Source: Bin22 sp965207275
Lineage (GTDB): Bacteria > Chloroflexota > Dehalococcoidia > Lucifugimonadales > UBA3495
Assembly: GCA_965207275.1 (NCBI GenBank)
Contig: CBDBMH010000002.1
Coordinates: forward strand, 1,612,001-1,676,000
Length of the DNA stretch: 64,000 bases
Direction of reading: 5' to 3'
Made by a program: the position numbers and the translations under genes. Shown piece by piece: positions 50,571 to 58,443 of this stretch. Within the stretch, counting starts at the first letter, position 1, and each line of letters starts with the position of its first letter. The notes beneath the pieces were generated by a model that saw only the letters and a program-made list of their open reading frames with translations, was not told where the DNA came from and searched no databases.

Positions 50571-50600
50571 ATGTTAGGGTAGACCCGCAACACTGTCAAA
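50571..50600 (-). promoter_or_regulatory. Promoter of the SRP RNA
   Basis: Minus strand TTGACA (50595-50600), 18-base spacer, TAACAT (50571-50576). The -35 box is consensus, as expected for a strong stable-RNA promoter. The remaining 50601-50817 upstream of galU shows no gene. Confidence 0.65.
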
Positions 50601-50817
50601 TAGACCAGCTTCAGGCAGGGTATGCCCCACCGGGATTTTCCGGCCACCCTCATGGGGGTGTTGTCTAAGGTAACAGTTGCCGCCTGACGGCATAACCGGC
50701 ATGGCATCTACGGCCTTCCTGACGGCATTGTCTTGAAATGGCGCCGGCAGTGCGGGGCTACGATAGCGAATTAAATACTCTAATGGCGCCCAACCGCCCC
50801 CAGACGGTAGGGAGCGG

Positions 50818-51726
50818 ATGATAGAATTGAAGGACCCGGTGAGAAGAGTGCAAGTAAGAAAAGCCGTAATTCCAGCCGCCGGATTGGGCACCCGCTTTCT
50901 GCCCATAACCAAGTCGGTGCCCAAAGAACTGCTGCCCATCCTGGACCGGCCCATGCTGCAATACGTGGTGGAGGAAGCCGCCGAGGCCGGGGTAGAAGAA
51001 GTGATCGTGGTAACCGCCCGAGGTAAAGAATCCATAAGCGCCTATTTTCAGCCGAGGCCGGAACTGGAACAGCGCCTTGCGGACACGGGCGCCACAGATC
51101 TTCTCGAGTCAGTCAGGTACGCTTCAAATTTGGCCAGGGTTTCCTTTGTGATCCAGGAGGAACCCCTGGGGCTGGGCCATGCGGTACTGACGGCCAGGGA
51201 CGCGGTGGGAGACGAACCCTTCGTCGTCATCCTCCCGGACGATATCATAGACCACCAACCGGGGGTAATCTCCCAGATGCTGGAGGTTTCCGCCCAATAC
51301 GGCGGCGGAGTAATTGCAGTGGAGCAGGTTCCATGGGAGGTCATACACAACTACGGGGTCGTGGACGCCGACGACAAGGGAAATCGGACCCATTTCGTCA
51401 AGAACCTGGTAGAAAAGCCGGCCAGGGAAGATGCTCCTTCTAACTTGAGCATAGTGGGTCGTTACATCCTGCCCCCGGAAGTCTTCGAATGCCTGGAGGA
51501 GACCCGGCCCGGAGCGCGGGGCGAAATCCAACTGACTGACGGCATCCAGTTGCTGCTGGATGAGCAGGACATTTTCGCCTATGAATTCCTGGGCACCAGG
51601 TACGACGGCGGCACGCCCCTGGGACTGTTGCGCGCTACCCTAAAGTATGGGTTGGGTCGGGAAGATACCAGGGAGGCGGTATCCTCCCTGATCCGCGACC
51701 TGGCAACCCAACTGTCGGATTGTTAG
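50818..51726 (+). CDS. galU: UTP-glucose-1-phosphate uridylyltransferase
   Basis: 302-residue nucleotidyltransferase making UDP-glucose. Nucleotide loop IPAAGLGTRFLPITKSVPKE (residues 18-37), LGHAVLTARDAVGDEPFVVILPDD (core VVILPDD), ITHFVKNLVEKPA-type sugar site (FVKNLVEKP) and GEIQLTDGIQ (about 232-241). The class (GalU, not RmlA) follows from the SVPKE and EKP segments. ATG 50818 is used; an internal GTG 10 or so codons on is another possibility. The following gene starts 9 bases downstream. Confidence 0.93.
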   Translation: MIELKDPVRRVQVRKAVIPAAGLGTRFLPITKSVPKELLPILDRPMLQYVVEEAAEAGVEEVIVVTARGKESISAYFQPRPELEQRLADTGATDLLESVRYASNLARVSFVIQEEPLGLGHAVLTARDAVGDEPFVVILPDDIIDHQPGVISQMLEVSAQYGGGVIAVEQVPWEVIHNYGVVDADDKGNRTHFVKNLVEKPAREDAPSNLSIVGRYILPPEVFECLEETRPGARGEIQLTDGIQLLLDEQDIFAYEFLGTRYDGGTPLGLLRATLKYGLGREDTREAVSSLIRDLATQLSDC

Positions 51727-51734
51727 GGGAAGGC

Positions 51735-52508
51735 ATGCCAGTGATGCAGACCTCCTCCACCCCGAAAATCCCACGGCAGGCAATTCTTTCTCATCGGACA
51801 TTGGAGCGTTTGACCGCTGCCATCCTGGTATTCTATTGTGGCGCGCAGGTTGTCACCATAGTCACCAGGATAGCCAGCGGCGCCGACCAACCTGATGCGC
51901 TTGATTCCATGGCCATGATTTCGGCCAATCATTCCTGGTATCTGGCCAGCAAGATTGCCAACCTGGTCGCGGCATTTCTGCTGCTGGCGGCCTCACCCCT
52001 CGTTTTCCAGGTCTTCCGTATCCATGACCGAACTTTGCCCCTGTTGGCCGCCGTTTTCCTGGGCGCCGCGGGGGCATTCTGGCTGTTCTCCAGCCTGGCA
52101 GGCCTGGCGCTGGCGGACATTCTGTCGAAGGAAGCGTACGGTCCAAGCCGCATATACTATGCGGATGACCTTTCAAGTCAGACAACGTTGTACGCTTTTC
52201 AGGCAATAGAGCCGGTACGCGCCGCCGCCGGACGGGTGGGATTCACCGCTGCGGCCCTGGGCTTGGCCGCTTGGAGCGCCACAATTGTCTTCGCCAAGCC
52301 CTTGCCTCGGTGGCTGGGCGGGGCGGGCTGGGCTTCTGCCGTCGCCATGTTCTTTATTTGGGAGCCGGAAGCAACCGCCATGCACCGAGCGGGCGGGGCA
52401 GCGCTTCTGGGGTGGCTGCTGGTGGTGGCGGGACTGCTCACCTGGAAGGGTACAGACAGGGCAGAGAAGGCGATGCCTGCCACAAACTCGGATGAAAGCC
52501 AAAGCTAG
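51735..52508 (+). CDS. DUF4386-like membrane protein
   Basis: About 257 residues with six or so hydrophobic segments and no charged catalytic motif. The layout (LTAAILVFYCGAQVVTIVTR, then NHSWYLASKIANLVAAFLLL) resembles the DUF4386 family of unknown function. The frame is open from 51720, but ATG 51735 follows AGGGGA; GTG/ATG at 51741-51744 are also possible starts. It lies behind galU and overlaps the next gene by 17 bases. Likely co-transcribed with the next three genes. Confidence 0.6.
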   Translation: MPVMQTSSTPKIPRQAILSHRTLERLTAAILVFYCGAQVVTIVTRIASGADQPDALDSMAMISANHSWYLASKIANLVAAFLLLAASPLVFQVFRIHDRTLPLLAAVFLGAAGAFWLFSSLAGLALADILSKEAYGPSRIYYADDLSSQTTLYAFQAIEPVRAAAGRVGFTAAALGLAAWSATIVFAKPLPRWLGGAGWASAVAMFFIWEPEATAMHRAGGAALLGWLLVVAGLLTWKGTDRAEKAMPATNSDESQS

Positions 52509-53271
52509 GGCCTGGGTATCTGAAACCGGCGCCAGAGCCTGGGGAATAGTTGCAGCAAGAGCTCCCGAATATATTTGCGCCGGTCTGCTGGTCGTGTACA
52601 TCCTGACCAGCCTGGTGGCAATGCAGTACAATTGGGCGTTCCATTGGGACGACCTGTTTTTGACCGAAAGGGAAGTTTCTCCGGGAGCAAGGATATCGAC
52701 AACCTACAGGTCGTCTGGAGACGAATGGCAGCGTTGGGGAATGGCATCCCTGGTCCTGAGCGCATTGGTGATAACAGCGGCTACAGCGGGCCTTTACCGA
52801 GCGCTTTCACCGAGGGCGGAAGCTCTTGCCCTGACCGGGGCGCTCATGCTGGTCGGATCGGGATTCTTCTCCATAATTTCAGGTTTGGTTGGTGTGGCGA
52901 TCAGCCAGCCAGTACGATTGCCTTTGAGCGACCAGGGGTTAAGCACTTCCCTGGATGCCTTGCATCTGGTTGAGGGTTTGCTGTTCCCACTGAAGACTAT
53001 GTCAGAGAACATCAGCCTCACGTTCTCAGGTCTGGCAGCGATGGCCCTTGGCGCTGTGCTGGCCAGGCACGGCGGCAGGAACGGATGGCTGGGCTGGCTG
53101 GGCATTATAGTCGGTCTTATGCTGCTCCTGGTCTGGCTTTATGACGCGCCGGCACAGAGGAATGCCTGGACTGCCGGATACCTGGCCTGGCTGGCCCTGC
53201 TGGCCTGCTGGCTGCTTGCCGGGCAGAGCGGTCGTTGGCGTCAGAGGAATTCACACCCGAAGGGAGACTAA
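52492..53271 (+). CDS. Multi-pass membrane protein of unknown function
   Basis: 259 residues with about six transmembrane helices. An early lumenal/extracellular loop (about 45-75) carries HWDDLFLTEREV and RSSGDEWQRWG. The similar layout and the 17-base overlap with the previous gene suggest the two are distant paralogues or partners. The frame is open from 52285 inside the previous gene; ATG 52492 is chosen for the hydrophobicity pattern, without a strong ribosome-binding site. The stop and the next start share one base (TAATG). No family was recognised. Confidence 0.55.
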   Translation: MKAKARAWVSETGARAWGIVAARAPEYICAGLLVVYILTSLVAMQYNWAFHWDDLFLTEREVSPGARISTTYRSSGDEWQRWGMASLVLSALVITAATAGLYRALSPRAEALALTGALMLVGSGFFSIISGLVGVAISQPVRLPLSDQGLSTSLDALHLVEGLLFPLKTMSENISLTFSGLAAMALGAVLARHGGRNGWLGWLGIIVGLMLLLVWLYDAPAQRNAWTAGYLAWLALLACWLLAGQSGRWRQRNSHPKGD

Positions 53272-53735
53272 TGATGTTTAACCTGTTGCTTACATTGCAC
53301 ATCCTGGCGGCCGTCTGGCTGATGGGCCATCTGATAAGTTCGGCCTTCTGGAAAGCGCGGGCCGACCGCTCGGGAAATCCCGACACCATTGCCACCACTG
53401 CCCAGGCGTTGGTGAGATCAGACATGATGTTCACCGGCCCCGGAATCGTCGTCCTGCTGGGCACTGGAATCTGGATGGCCGGGCTGACCAGTTGGGACCG
53501 GTTCCAGGAACTGTGGTTGGGGACATCCTTCGTTCTGGTAATTGTTATGGTGATACTCTGGCTGGCTGTATTGCTTCCCCAGCAGCGGCGCATGGCCCAG
53601 TTTGCCGCCGAATCCCTGGAAGGCATCGACCAGGGCGACAACTACCGGCGGGCCAGCAAGCTTTGGAATATTGCCGGCGGTATCATGACCCTGATACCGG
53701 TGATAGTTTTGTTCCTGATGGTGTTCAAGCCCTGA
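53271..53735 (+). CDS. DUF2269-type membrane protein
   Basis: 154 residues with four transmembrane helices, starting MMFNLLLTLHILAAVWLMGH (residues 1-20). FTGPGIVVLLGTGIWM and LWNIAGGIMTLIPVIVLFLMV are the other clear helices. It resembles the DUF2269/YidH-like group of small integral membrane proteins of unknown function, some with a heme-ligand-like His early in helix 1. ATG 53271 overlaps the previous stop (TAATG), with AGGGAG upstream. Confidence 0.62.
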   Translation: MMFNLLLTLHILAAVWLMGHLISSAFWKARADRSGNPDTIATTAQALVRSDMMFTGPGIVVLLGTGIWMAGLTSWDRFQELWLGTSFVLVIVMVILWLAVLLPQQRRMAQFAAESLEGIDQGDNYRRASKLWNIAGGIMTLIPVIVLFLMVFKP

Positions 53736-53767
53736 TTCGAAAGCCAGCCGTTTTGCCGGAGGATGAC

Positions 53768-54259
53768 ATGACCACTGCCAGGGACCAACACCTGACCAAC
53801 CTCAATGAGATACGATCCGAACTGTTTCAAATCCTTGAAGGCATGGAGAACTGCCTGGACTGGCGTCCCGATGCGGAGTCCTGGTCCGCCCGCGAGGTAA
53901 TTACGCACATGCTCTACACCCCGCCGGGCGGAGTGCCTGAAATCCTGCAAGGAATATTGTCGGGAGAAGTTCAGGAGTACGACCTTTGGGCTGACCAGAA
54001 GTACCTGACCGAAGAAGCACAGGGATGGACGACGGCACAGGTGAAGAAACAATTCACCCGCTATTTCCACAGCCTGGAAGGGCAGTTGGCGACGCTGGAT
54101 GATAAAACTCTGGCAGATTCCACGGCTTTGGTACACCAGCGCAACCGCCACTGGGACGAGCCGCGTCCGGCCCAATGGCTGGTGGAACGACTTTTCGCCG
54201 GGCATTGGCGCGAGCACCTAGTCCAGCTTGGGGAATTGAAAAAGGGAGCCCAGGGTTGA
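53768..54259 (+). CDS. DinB-like domain protein
   Basis: 163-residue four-helix-bundle protein of the DinB/DUF664 (YfiT-like) superfamily, seen in EGMENCLDWRPDAESWSAREVITHML (core WRPDAESWSAREVITHML) and RPAQWLVERLFAGHWREHLVQLGELK, with possible metal ligands His (THML), and His-x-x-x-His (GHWREH). Such proteins act as metal-dependent thiol transferases (bacillithiol, mycothiol) or stress proteins; which one is not clear. ATG 53768 follows GGAGGATG at 4-5 bases. An 18-base repeat runs across its stop codon. Confidence 0.7.
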   Translation: MTTARDQHLTNLNEIRSELFQILEGMENCLDWRPDAESWSAREVITHMLYTPPGGVPEILQGILSGEVQEYDLWADQKYLTEEAQGWTTAQVKKQFTRYFHSLEGQLATLDDKTLADSTALVHQRNRHWDEPRPAQWLVERLFAGHWREHLVQLGELKKGAQG

Positions 54260-54297
54260 AAGGGATCCAAGGATTGAAAGGGAGCCCAGGGTTAAGC
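54244..54297 (+). repeat. 18-base tandem repeat across a stop codon (3 units)
   Basis: Three units in register: GGGAGCCCAGGGTTGAAA (54244), GGGATCCAAGGATTGAAA (54262), GGGAGCCCAGGGTTAAGC (54280). Unit 1 holds the TGA stop (54257-54259) of the DinB-like gene, so the repeat extends into the non-coding region before lepA. Confidence 0.75.
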
Positions 54298-54341
54298 GGT
54301 GGCCGTGGCCGGAACAGAGGAGTGAGCCTCTCCCCCTGTGG

Positions 54342-56186
54342 CTAACTCTCGTTGCCGATTCCCAGCAGGCTCAGGAAGGCTTCCTGGGGAACTTCCACAC
54401 GTCCCACACTCTTCATCCGCTTCTTGCCTTCCTTTTGCTTTTCCAGCAACTTGCGTTTGCGGGTGATGTCGCCGCCGTAGCATTTGGCCAGGACGTCCTT
54501 GCGGAGCGCCCGAACCGTCTCCCGGGCGATAATCCTGCTGCCGATGGCGGCCTGGATGGGTACCTCGAAAAGCTGCCTGGGTATGGTGGCCTTCAGCTTA
54601 TCCACCAGCGCCCGCCCATGGGGAACGGCCAGGTCCCGATGAACTATCATGGACAGTGCCTCCACCGGCTGGTGGTTAATCAGGATGTCCACCCGGCTCA
54701 GGGGCGCCGCCCGGTACCCCTCGAAAGTGTAGTCCAGCGAGGCATAGCCCTGGGTGCGGGATTTGAGCTGGTTGTAGAAGTCGGCCAGCATTTCTGAAAG
54801 GGGCATGGTATATTCCATGACCACCCTCGTCTGCTCTTCCCTGGCCTCGCTGCCATCCTTCGCTGAGATCCCCTGGATGTATTCCATGCGCCTGAAGTCG
54901 GAGCGCCGGCCATGCATCAGCTCCATGATTGCGCCAACGTGTCGGTTGGGGGCCACGATGGTCACGCCCAGAACCGGTTCCTGGATTTCCCGAATCTCGT
55001 GCGGCTGCGGGAGCCTGGAAGGATTGTCTATTCGGATGGTATCTCCATCCTGCAGGATTACCTGGTAGGCCACGCTGGGGGCGGTTACTATCAGGTCCAG
55101 GTCGTATTCCCGCTCCAGGCGCTCCTGGATGATTTCCAGGTGCATCAGTCCCAGAAAACCGCAGCGGAAGCCGAAGCCCAGCGCACCGCTGCTTTCCGGC
55201 TCCATGGTCAGTGATGCGTCGTTGAGCCGCAACTTCTCCAGCGCCGCGCGCAGGCTGTTGTACTCCTCCCCGTCGGAGGGGTACAGGCCGGCGAAGACCA
55301 TGGACTTCAGCTCCACATAACCGGGCAGCGGTTCGACCGCAGGTCGGTTGGCGATGGTCAGGGTGTCGCCCACGCTGCACTCTTGCACGTCCTTGAAACC
55401 CGTGGCAATGTAACCAACCTGCCCGGTGTACAGGGCGTCAACCGGAGTCGGATGAGGGGAGAAGACCCCAACCTCCATGATCTCCGCCACCCGCCCCGAG
55501 GACATCACCATAATCTTATCGTTCTTTGAGACCTTGCCGTCTTCCACCCGCACGTGACCGATGATGCCCTTGTAACTGTTGTACACCGAGTCGAAAACCA
55601 GGGCGCGCATGGCGCCGTCCGTGCTCCCGGAAGGCGGCGCAAGACGTTCGACGACGGAGTCCAGAATGTCGTTAGCGCCGGTACCCTCCTTGGCAGAGAC
55701 GTAGAGAATTTCGTCCTCGCGGAAGCCAAAGACCTGCTGAAGCTCGCCAGCCACTCGGTCGGGCTCCGCCTGGGGCAGGTCCACCTTGTTGACCACGGGA
55801 ATAAGCTCCAGGTCATACTCCATGGCCAGCAGGGTGTTGGCTATGGTCTGGGCCTCGATTCCCTGGCTGGCGTCCACCACCAGCAGGGCGCCCTCGCAGG
55901 CAGCCAGGGCGCGGGAAACTTCATAGCTGAAATCTACGTGGCCCGGGGTATCAATCAGGTTCAACTGGTAGACTTGCCCATCCCTGGCCTTGTGCCGCAT
56001 GGCGACGGCCTTACCCTTGATAGTGATGCCTCGCTCTCGCTCCAGCTCCATCTGGTCCATAAACTGGGCCTTCATTTCCTGGGGCCGGACGGTACCGGTT
56101 ATTTCCAGAAACCGGTCGGCAAGAGTGGACTTGCCGTGGTCAATGTGGGCAATGATGCAGAAGTTACGGATAAGTTCAGGATTCAT
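54342..56186 (-). CDS. lepA: Elongation factor 4 (LepA)
   Basis: 614-residue translational GTPase that back-translocates or remodels stalled ribosomes. G1 AHIDHGKSTLADR (about residues 13-25), G2 RGITIK, G3 DTPGHVDF, G4 NKVDLP, then domains II, III and V and the LepA-specific C-terminal domain (ISAKDGSEAREEQTR region and CYGGDITRKRKLLEKQKEGKKRM; core CYGGDITRKRKLLEKQ). Full length. ATG 56186. The 5' side is the repeat-rich island 56187-57379. Confidence 0.96.
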   Translation of the reverse strand: MNPELIRNFCIIAHIDHGKSTLADRFLEITGTVRPQEMKAQFMDQMELERERGITIKGKAVAMRHKARDGQVYQLNLIDTPGHVDFSYEVSRALAACEGALLVVDASQGIEAQTIANTLLAMEYDLELIPVVNKVDLPQAEPDRVAGELQQVFGFREDEILYVSAKEGTGANDILDSVVERLAPPSGSTDGAMRALVFDSVYNSYKGIIGHVRVEDGKVSKNDKIMVMSSGRVAEIMEVGVFSPHPTPVDALYTGQVGYIATGFKDVQECSVGDTLTIANRPAVEPLPGYVELKSMVFAGLYPSDGEEYNSLRAALEKLRLNDASLTMEPESSGALGFGFRCGFLGLMHLEIIQERLEREYDLDLIVTAPSVAYQVILQDGDTIRIDNPSRLPQPHEIREIQEPVLGVTIVAPNRHVGAIMELMHGRRSDFRRMEYIQGISAKDGSEAREEQTRVVMEYTMPLSEMLADFYNQLKSRTQGYASLDYTFEGYRAAPLSRVDILINHQPVEALSMIVHRDLAVPHGRALVDKLKATIPRQLFEVPIQAAIGSRIIARETVRALRKDVLAKCYGGDITRKRKLLEKQKEGKKRMKSVGRVEVPQEAFLSLLGIGNES

Positions 56187-56245
56187 AGCTCAACAATAGT
56201 AACACGCTGCCAACTCCGGTAACAATGATGGCGCGGCAGGAACCA

Positions 56246-56370
56246 GGACAATCGCATTTTGATTCCGAAGAAAGGCTTTCAACTGTAGTACAGGGGGAAA
56301 AGCGTCCTTTTCCCAGGTGCGAGGTTCCCGCCGGCGCGGGAACGACGAGTCTTCCCCGCAGCGCATTGCC
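56246..56370. repeat. Degenerate TIR element, copy 4 (weak)
   Basis: GGACAATCGCAT (56246-56257) and GCGCATTGCC (56361-56370) resemble the terminal repeats of the 56765 and 57052 copies with mismatches. The middle is a different hairpin, GGTTCCCGCC-GGCGCGGGAACGAC (56323-56346). Assigned with low confidence as a member of the same family. Confidence 0.4.
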
Positions 56371-56503
56371 GTTGGCCTGGGACTGGCCGCCTCCAGGTTC
56401 CCCGGGAGCGGGAAGACCAACCACCGCTCTGAAGGCTTGAAACGCGGGCCAGCCAATGGGTTCCCGCCTCCCCTAAGGTCTTCAGATAATGCAATTTTTT
56501 TGA

Positions 56504-56656
56504 TTTCCGTGCCATTTTGGGCCACTTTGGGCCGTTTCGTATCTGGAAGGTGGGTCGGATGGCACCCCAATGGCCCGACAATGGGCCGCTGGTCAGATAG
56601 GAAATGGGTAGACCAGGGGGGCCATTCCGGGCCATTTTGGGCCGTTTTGGGCCACT
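56504..56656. repeat. Diverged intergenic repeat, copy B of the GGGCC-rich family
   Basis: Contains four or five steps of the type GCCATTTTGGGCC/GCCGTTTTGGGCC in direct and near-inverted order. It matches 29450-29578 over TTTC-G, TTTCGTATCTGGAAGG and GGCCGCTG-TCAGATAGGAA blocks. No ORF. An extra inverted pair, ACCAGGGAG/CTCCCTGGT, lies just downstream (56669-56738). Confidence 0.6.
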
Positions 56657-56764
56657 GCCCAGTCTTGAACCAGGGAGATATCCAAACCTCCAGCCTCTCT
56701 CGCCAAGGCTCTGCCTGGGGCGGATCCCGCTCCCTGGTGGAGAGGTGATCTGAGCCTGGCAGCA

Positions 56765-56966
56765 GGGCAATCGCGTTTTTGGGAATGTCATGCTGAGCGA
56801 CGTCGAAGCATCTGAATCCGTACCTGCCAGCCAGGCATTGGGAACTAATCCAGGACTCTCAGCCAGGAGTTTAGACCCTTCGGTCCGCCACGGCGGACTC
56901 AGGGTGACTTGACTCTTTGCCGCCAGTCCTAGCGCAATTCTCGGGAGACTTATAATGCGATTGCCC
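56765..56966. repeat. TIR element, copy 2
   Basis: Left end GGGCAATCGCGT (56765-56776), right end ATGCGATTGCCC (56955-56966). Longer imperfect ends run to GCCTGGCAGCA on the left and CGGCCTGGCAG on the right. Inner inverted parts: TGTCATGCTGAG-CGACGTCGAAGCATCTGA (about 56786) and TTAGACCCTTCGGTCCGCC with GGCGGACTCAGGGTGACTT (about 56871-56910). Its right 75 bases are nearly identical to those of copy 3. Confidence 0.7.
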
Positions 56967-57051
56967 CGGCCTGGCAGAGCTACGGCGTGAATGGGGCATG
57001 AAAGTATGCTAGGGAAGCGTTAACCAGGGAATCAAGAGGCAGATGTCACCA

Positions 57052-57207
57052 GGGCAATGGCGCCTTAAAGAATGTCGCGCTGAGCCCTTCGGCCAGGCTC
57101 AGTCCGTCCGCCAAGGGCGGATATTCTACCGGGGCGGACTCAGGGTGACTTGATTCTTTGCTGCCAGTCCTGGCGCAATTCGAGGGAAATCTATGATGCG
57201 ATTGCCC
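57052..57207. repeat. TIR element, copy 3
   Basis: Left end GGGCAATGGCG (57052-57062), right end ATGCGATTGCCC (57196-57207). The right half, from GGCGGACTCAGGGTGACTTGA to the end, differs from copy 2 at only about a dozen places. The left half is shorter and diverged. Non-coding. The 57208-57323 stretch that follows has no gene. Confidence 0.65.
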
Positions 57208-57323
57208 GGCGGCCCGAACCCTCCCACCACACAAGGGGCGGTCGAAACCTTCAATCGTCAACTACGCTCCTGCACAAAAACGGTGAAGGCAAAGCCATTT
57301 CCCCCCTAGCATGCGGTTGCACC

Positions 57324-57350
57324 AAAAAAGGGCCGGCGACTTGCCGGCCC
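57324..57350 (-). terminator. Rho-independent terminator of the opp ATPase pair
   Basis: Minus strand: GGGCCGGC-AAGTC-GCCGGCCC followed by TTTTTT. Perfect 8-base stem, 30 bases after the oppF stop. Confidence 0.85.
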
Positions 57351-57379
57351 TGGTGTCCAACATTGCCGTCATTCCTGGG

Positions 57380-58435
57380 CTAGTAGGAACCGTACCCAGG
57401 CGACTGGATGCAAGCAGCCCAGTGGTTGGGTTCTACCTCCCGCAGTTCGGGAATCACCGCCTGGCAGCTGTCAATGGCTATGGGACAGCGCGGGTGGAAC
57501 ACACAGCCGCTGGGGGGATTCAAGGGACTTGGAACCTCGCCGCTCAGGAGGATACGTTCGCGCTGGGCATCAATAACGGGGTCGGGGATGGGCACGGCAG
57601 ACAGGAGCGCGCGGGTGTACGGGTGGAGCGGATTGGCGTAGATCTCGTTCCTGTCGGCAATTTCAACTATGTGACCCAGGTACATTACCGCCACGCGGTT
57701 GCTGATGTGTCTCACCACCGAGAGATCATGGGCGATGAACAAGTAGGTGAGGTCGAACTGCTCCTGCAGGTCTTCCAGCAGGTTAACGATCTGGGCCTGA
57801 ATAGACACGTCCAGCGCCGACACCGGTTCGTCGCAGACTATGAAAGACGGGCCCACGGAAAGGGCGCGGGCCACGCCGATGCGCTGGCGCTGACCGCCGC
57901 TGAACTCGTGGGGGAAGCGGTCGGCCATGTACGGGTTCAAGCCCACGTTCTGGAGGAGTTCGGCCACCCGGTCCCGGTACTCATCCTTGCTGTTGACCAA
58001 ACCATGAACGATGAGGGGTTCTCCGATGATATTGCCAGCGGTCATCCTGGGATTAAGGGAACTGTAAGGGTCCTGGAAGATGACCTGCATTTGGCGGCGC
58101 ATAACCCGCATCTGGCGGGTGGACATGCCGGTCAGTTCCTGCCCCTCGAACATTACCTGGCCGCCGGTGGGCTTATAGAGCTGGAGAATGCAGCGTCCGG
58201 TAGTCGTCTTGCCACATCCGCTCTCACCCACCAATCCCAAAGTTTCGCCCTTGCGGACGTAAAAGCTCACGTCGTCTACGGCCTTAATCTGGGCCACGGC
58301 CCGCTGGAAGATGATCCCGGCAGTCACCGGGAAGTACATTCGAAGGTCTTTGACTTCAACCAGAATGTCATCATGGGCAACGGCCCCGTTGCCACGCTGG
58401 TCCGCTTCAGTCATGGTTGTCATGTTCTCATACAC
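57380..58435 (-). CDS. Oligopeptide ABC transporter ATP-binding protein (OppF type)
   Basis: 351-residue ABC ATPase energising uptake of peptides or similar solutes. Walker A GESGCGKTTTGR (about residues 71-82), Q-loop, signature LSGGQ-equivalent FSGGQRQRIGVARAL (about 172-186), Walker B FIVCDEPVSALD, H-loop IAHDLSVV, and the C-terminal Opp-type region with a Cys-containing segment (CVFHPRCPIAIDSCQ) that binds a cluster or metal in relatives. The GTG at 58435 lacks a good ribosome-binding site; ATG 58423 is an alternative. It lies 8 bases after oppD. No permease or binding-protein gene is in the window, so partners are encoded elsewhere. Confidence 0.9.
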   Translation of the reverse strand: MYENMTTMTEADQRGNGAVAHDDILVEVKDLRMYFPVTAGIIFQRAVAQIKAVDDVSFYVRKGETLGLVGESGCGKTTTGRCILQLYKPTGGQVMFEGQELTGMSTRQMRVMRRQMQVIFQDPYSSLNPRMTAGNIIGEPLIVHGLVNSKDEYRDRVAELLQNVGLNPYMADRFPHEFSGGQRQRIGVARALSVGPSFIVCDEPVSALDVSIQAQIVNLLEDLQEQFDLTYLFIAHDLSVVRHISNRVAVMYLGHIVEIADRNEIYANPLHPYTRALLSAVPIPDPVIDAQRERILLSGEVPSPLNPPSGCVFHPRCPIAIDSCQAVIPELREVEPNHWAACIQSPGYGSY

Positions 58436-58443
58436 TCCGCGGG

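Noticed and set aside
54244..54297. CRISPR-like tandem repeat
   Set aside because: Units are 18 bases and directly abutting with no spacers.
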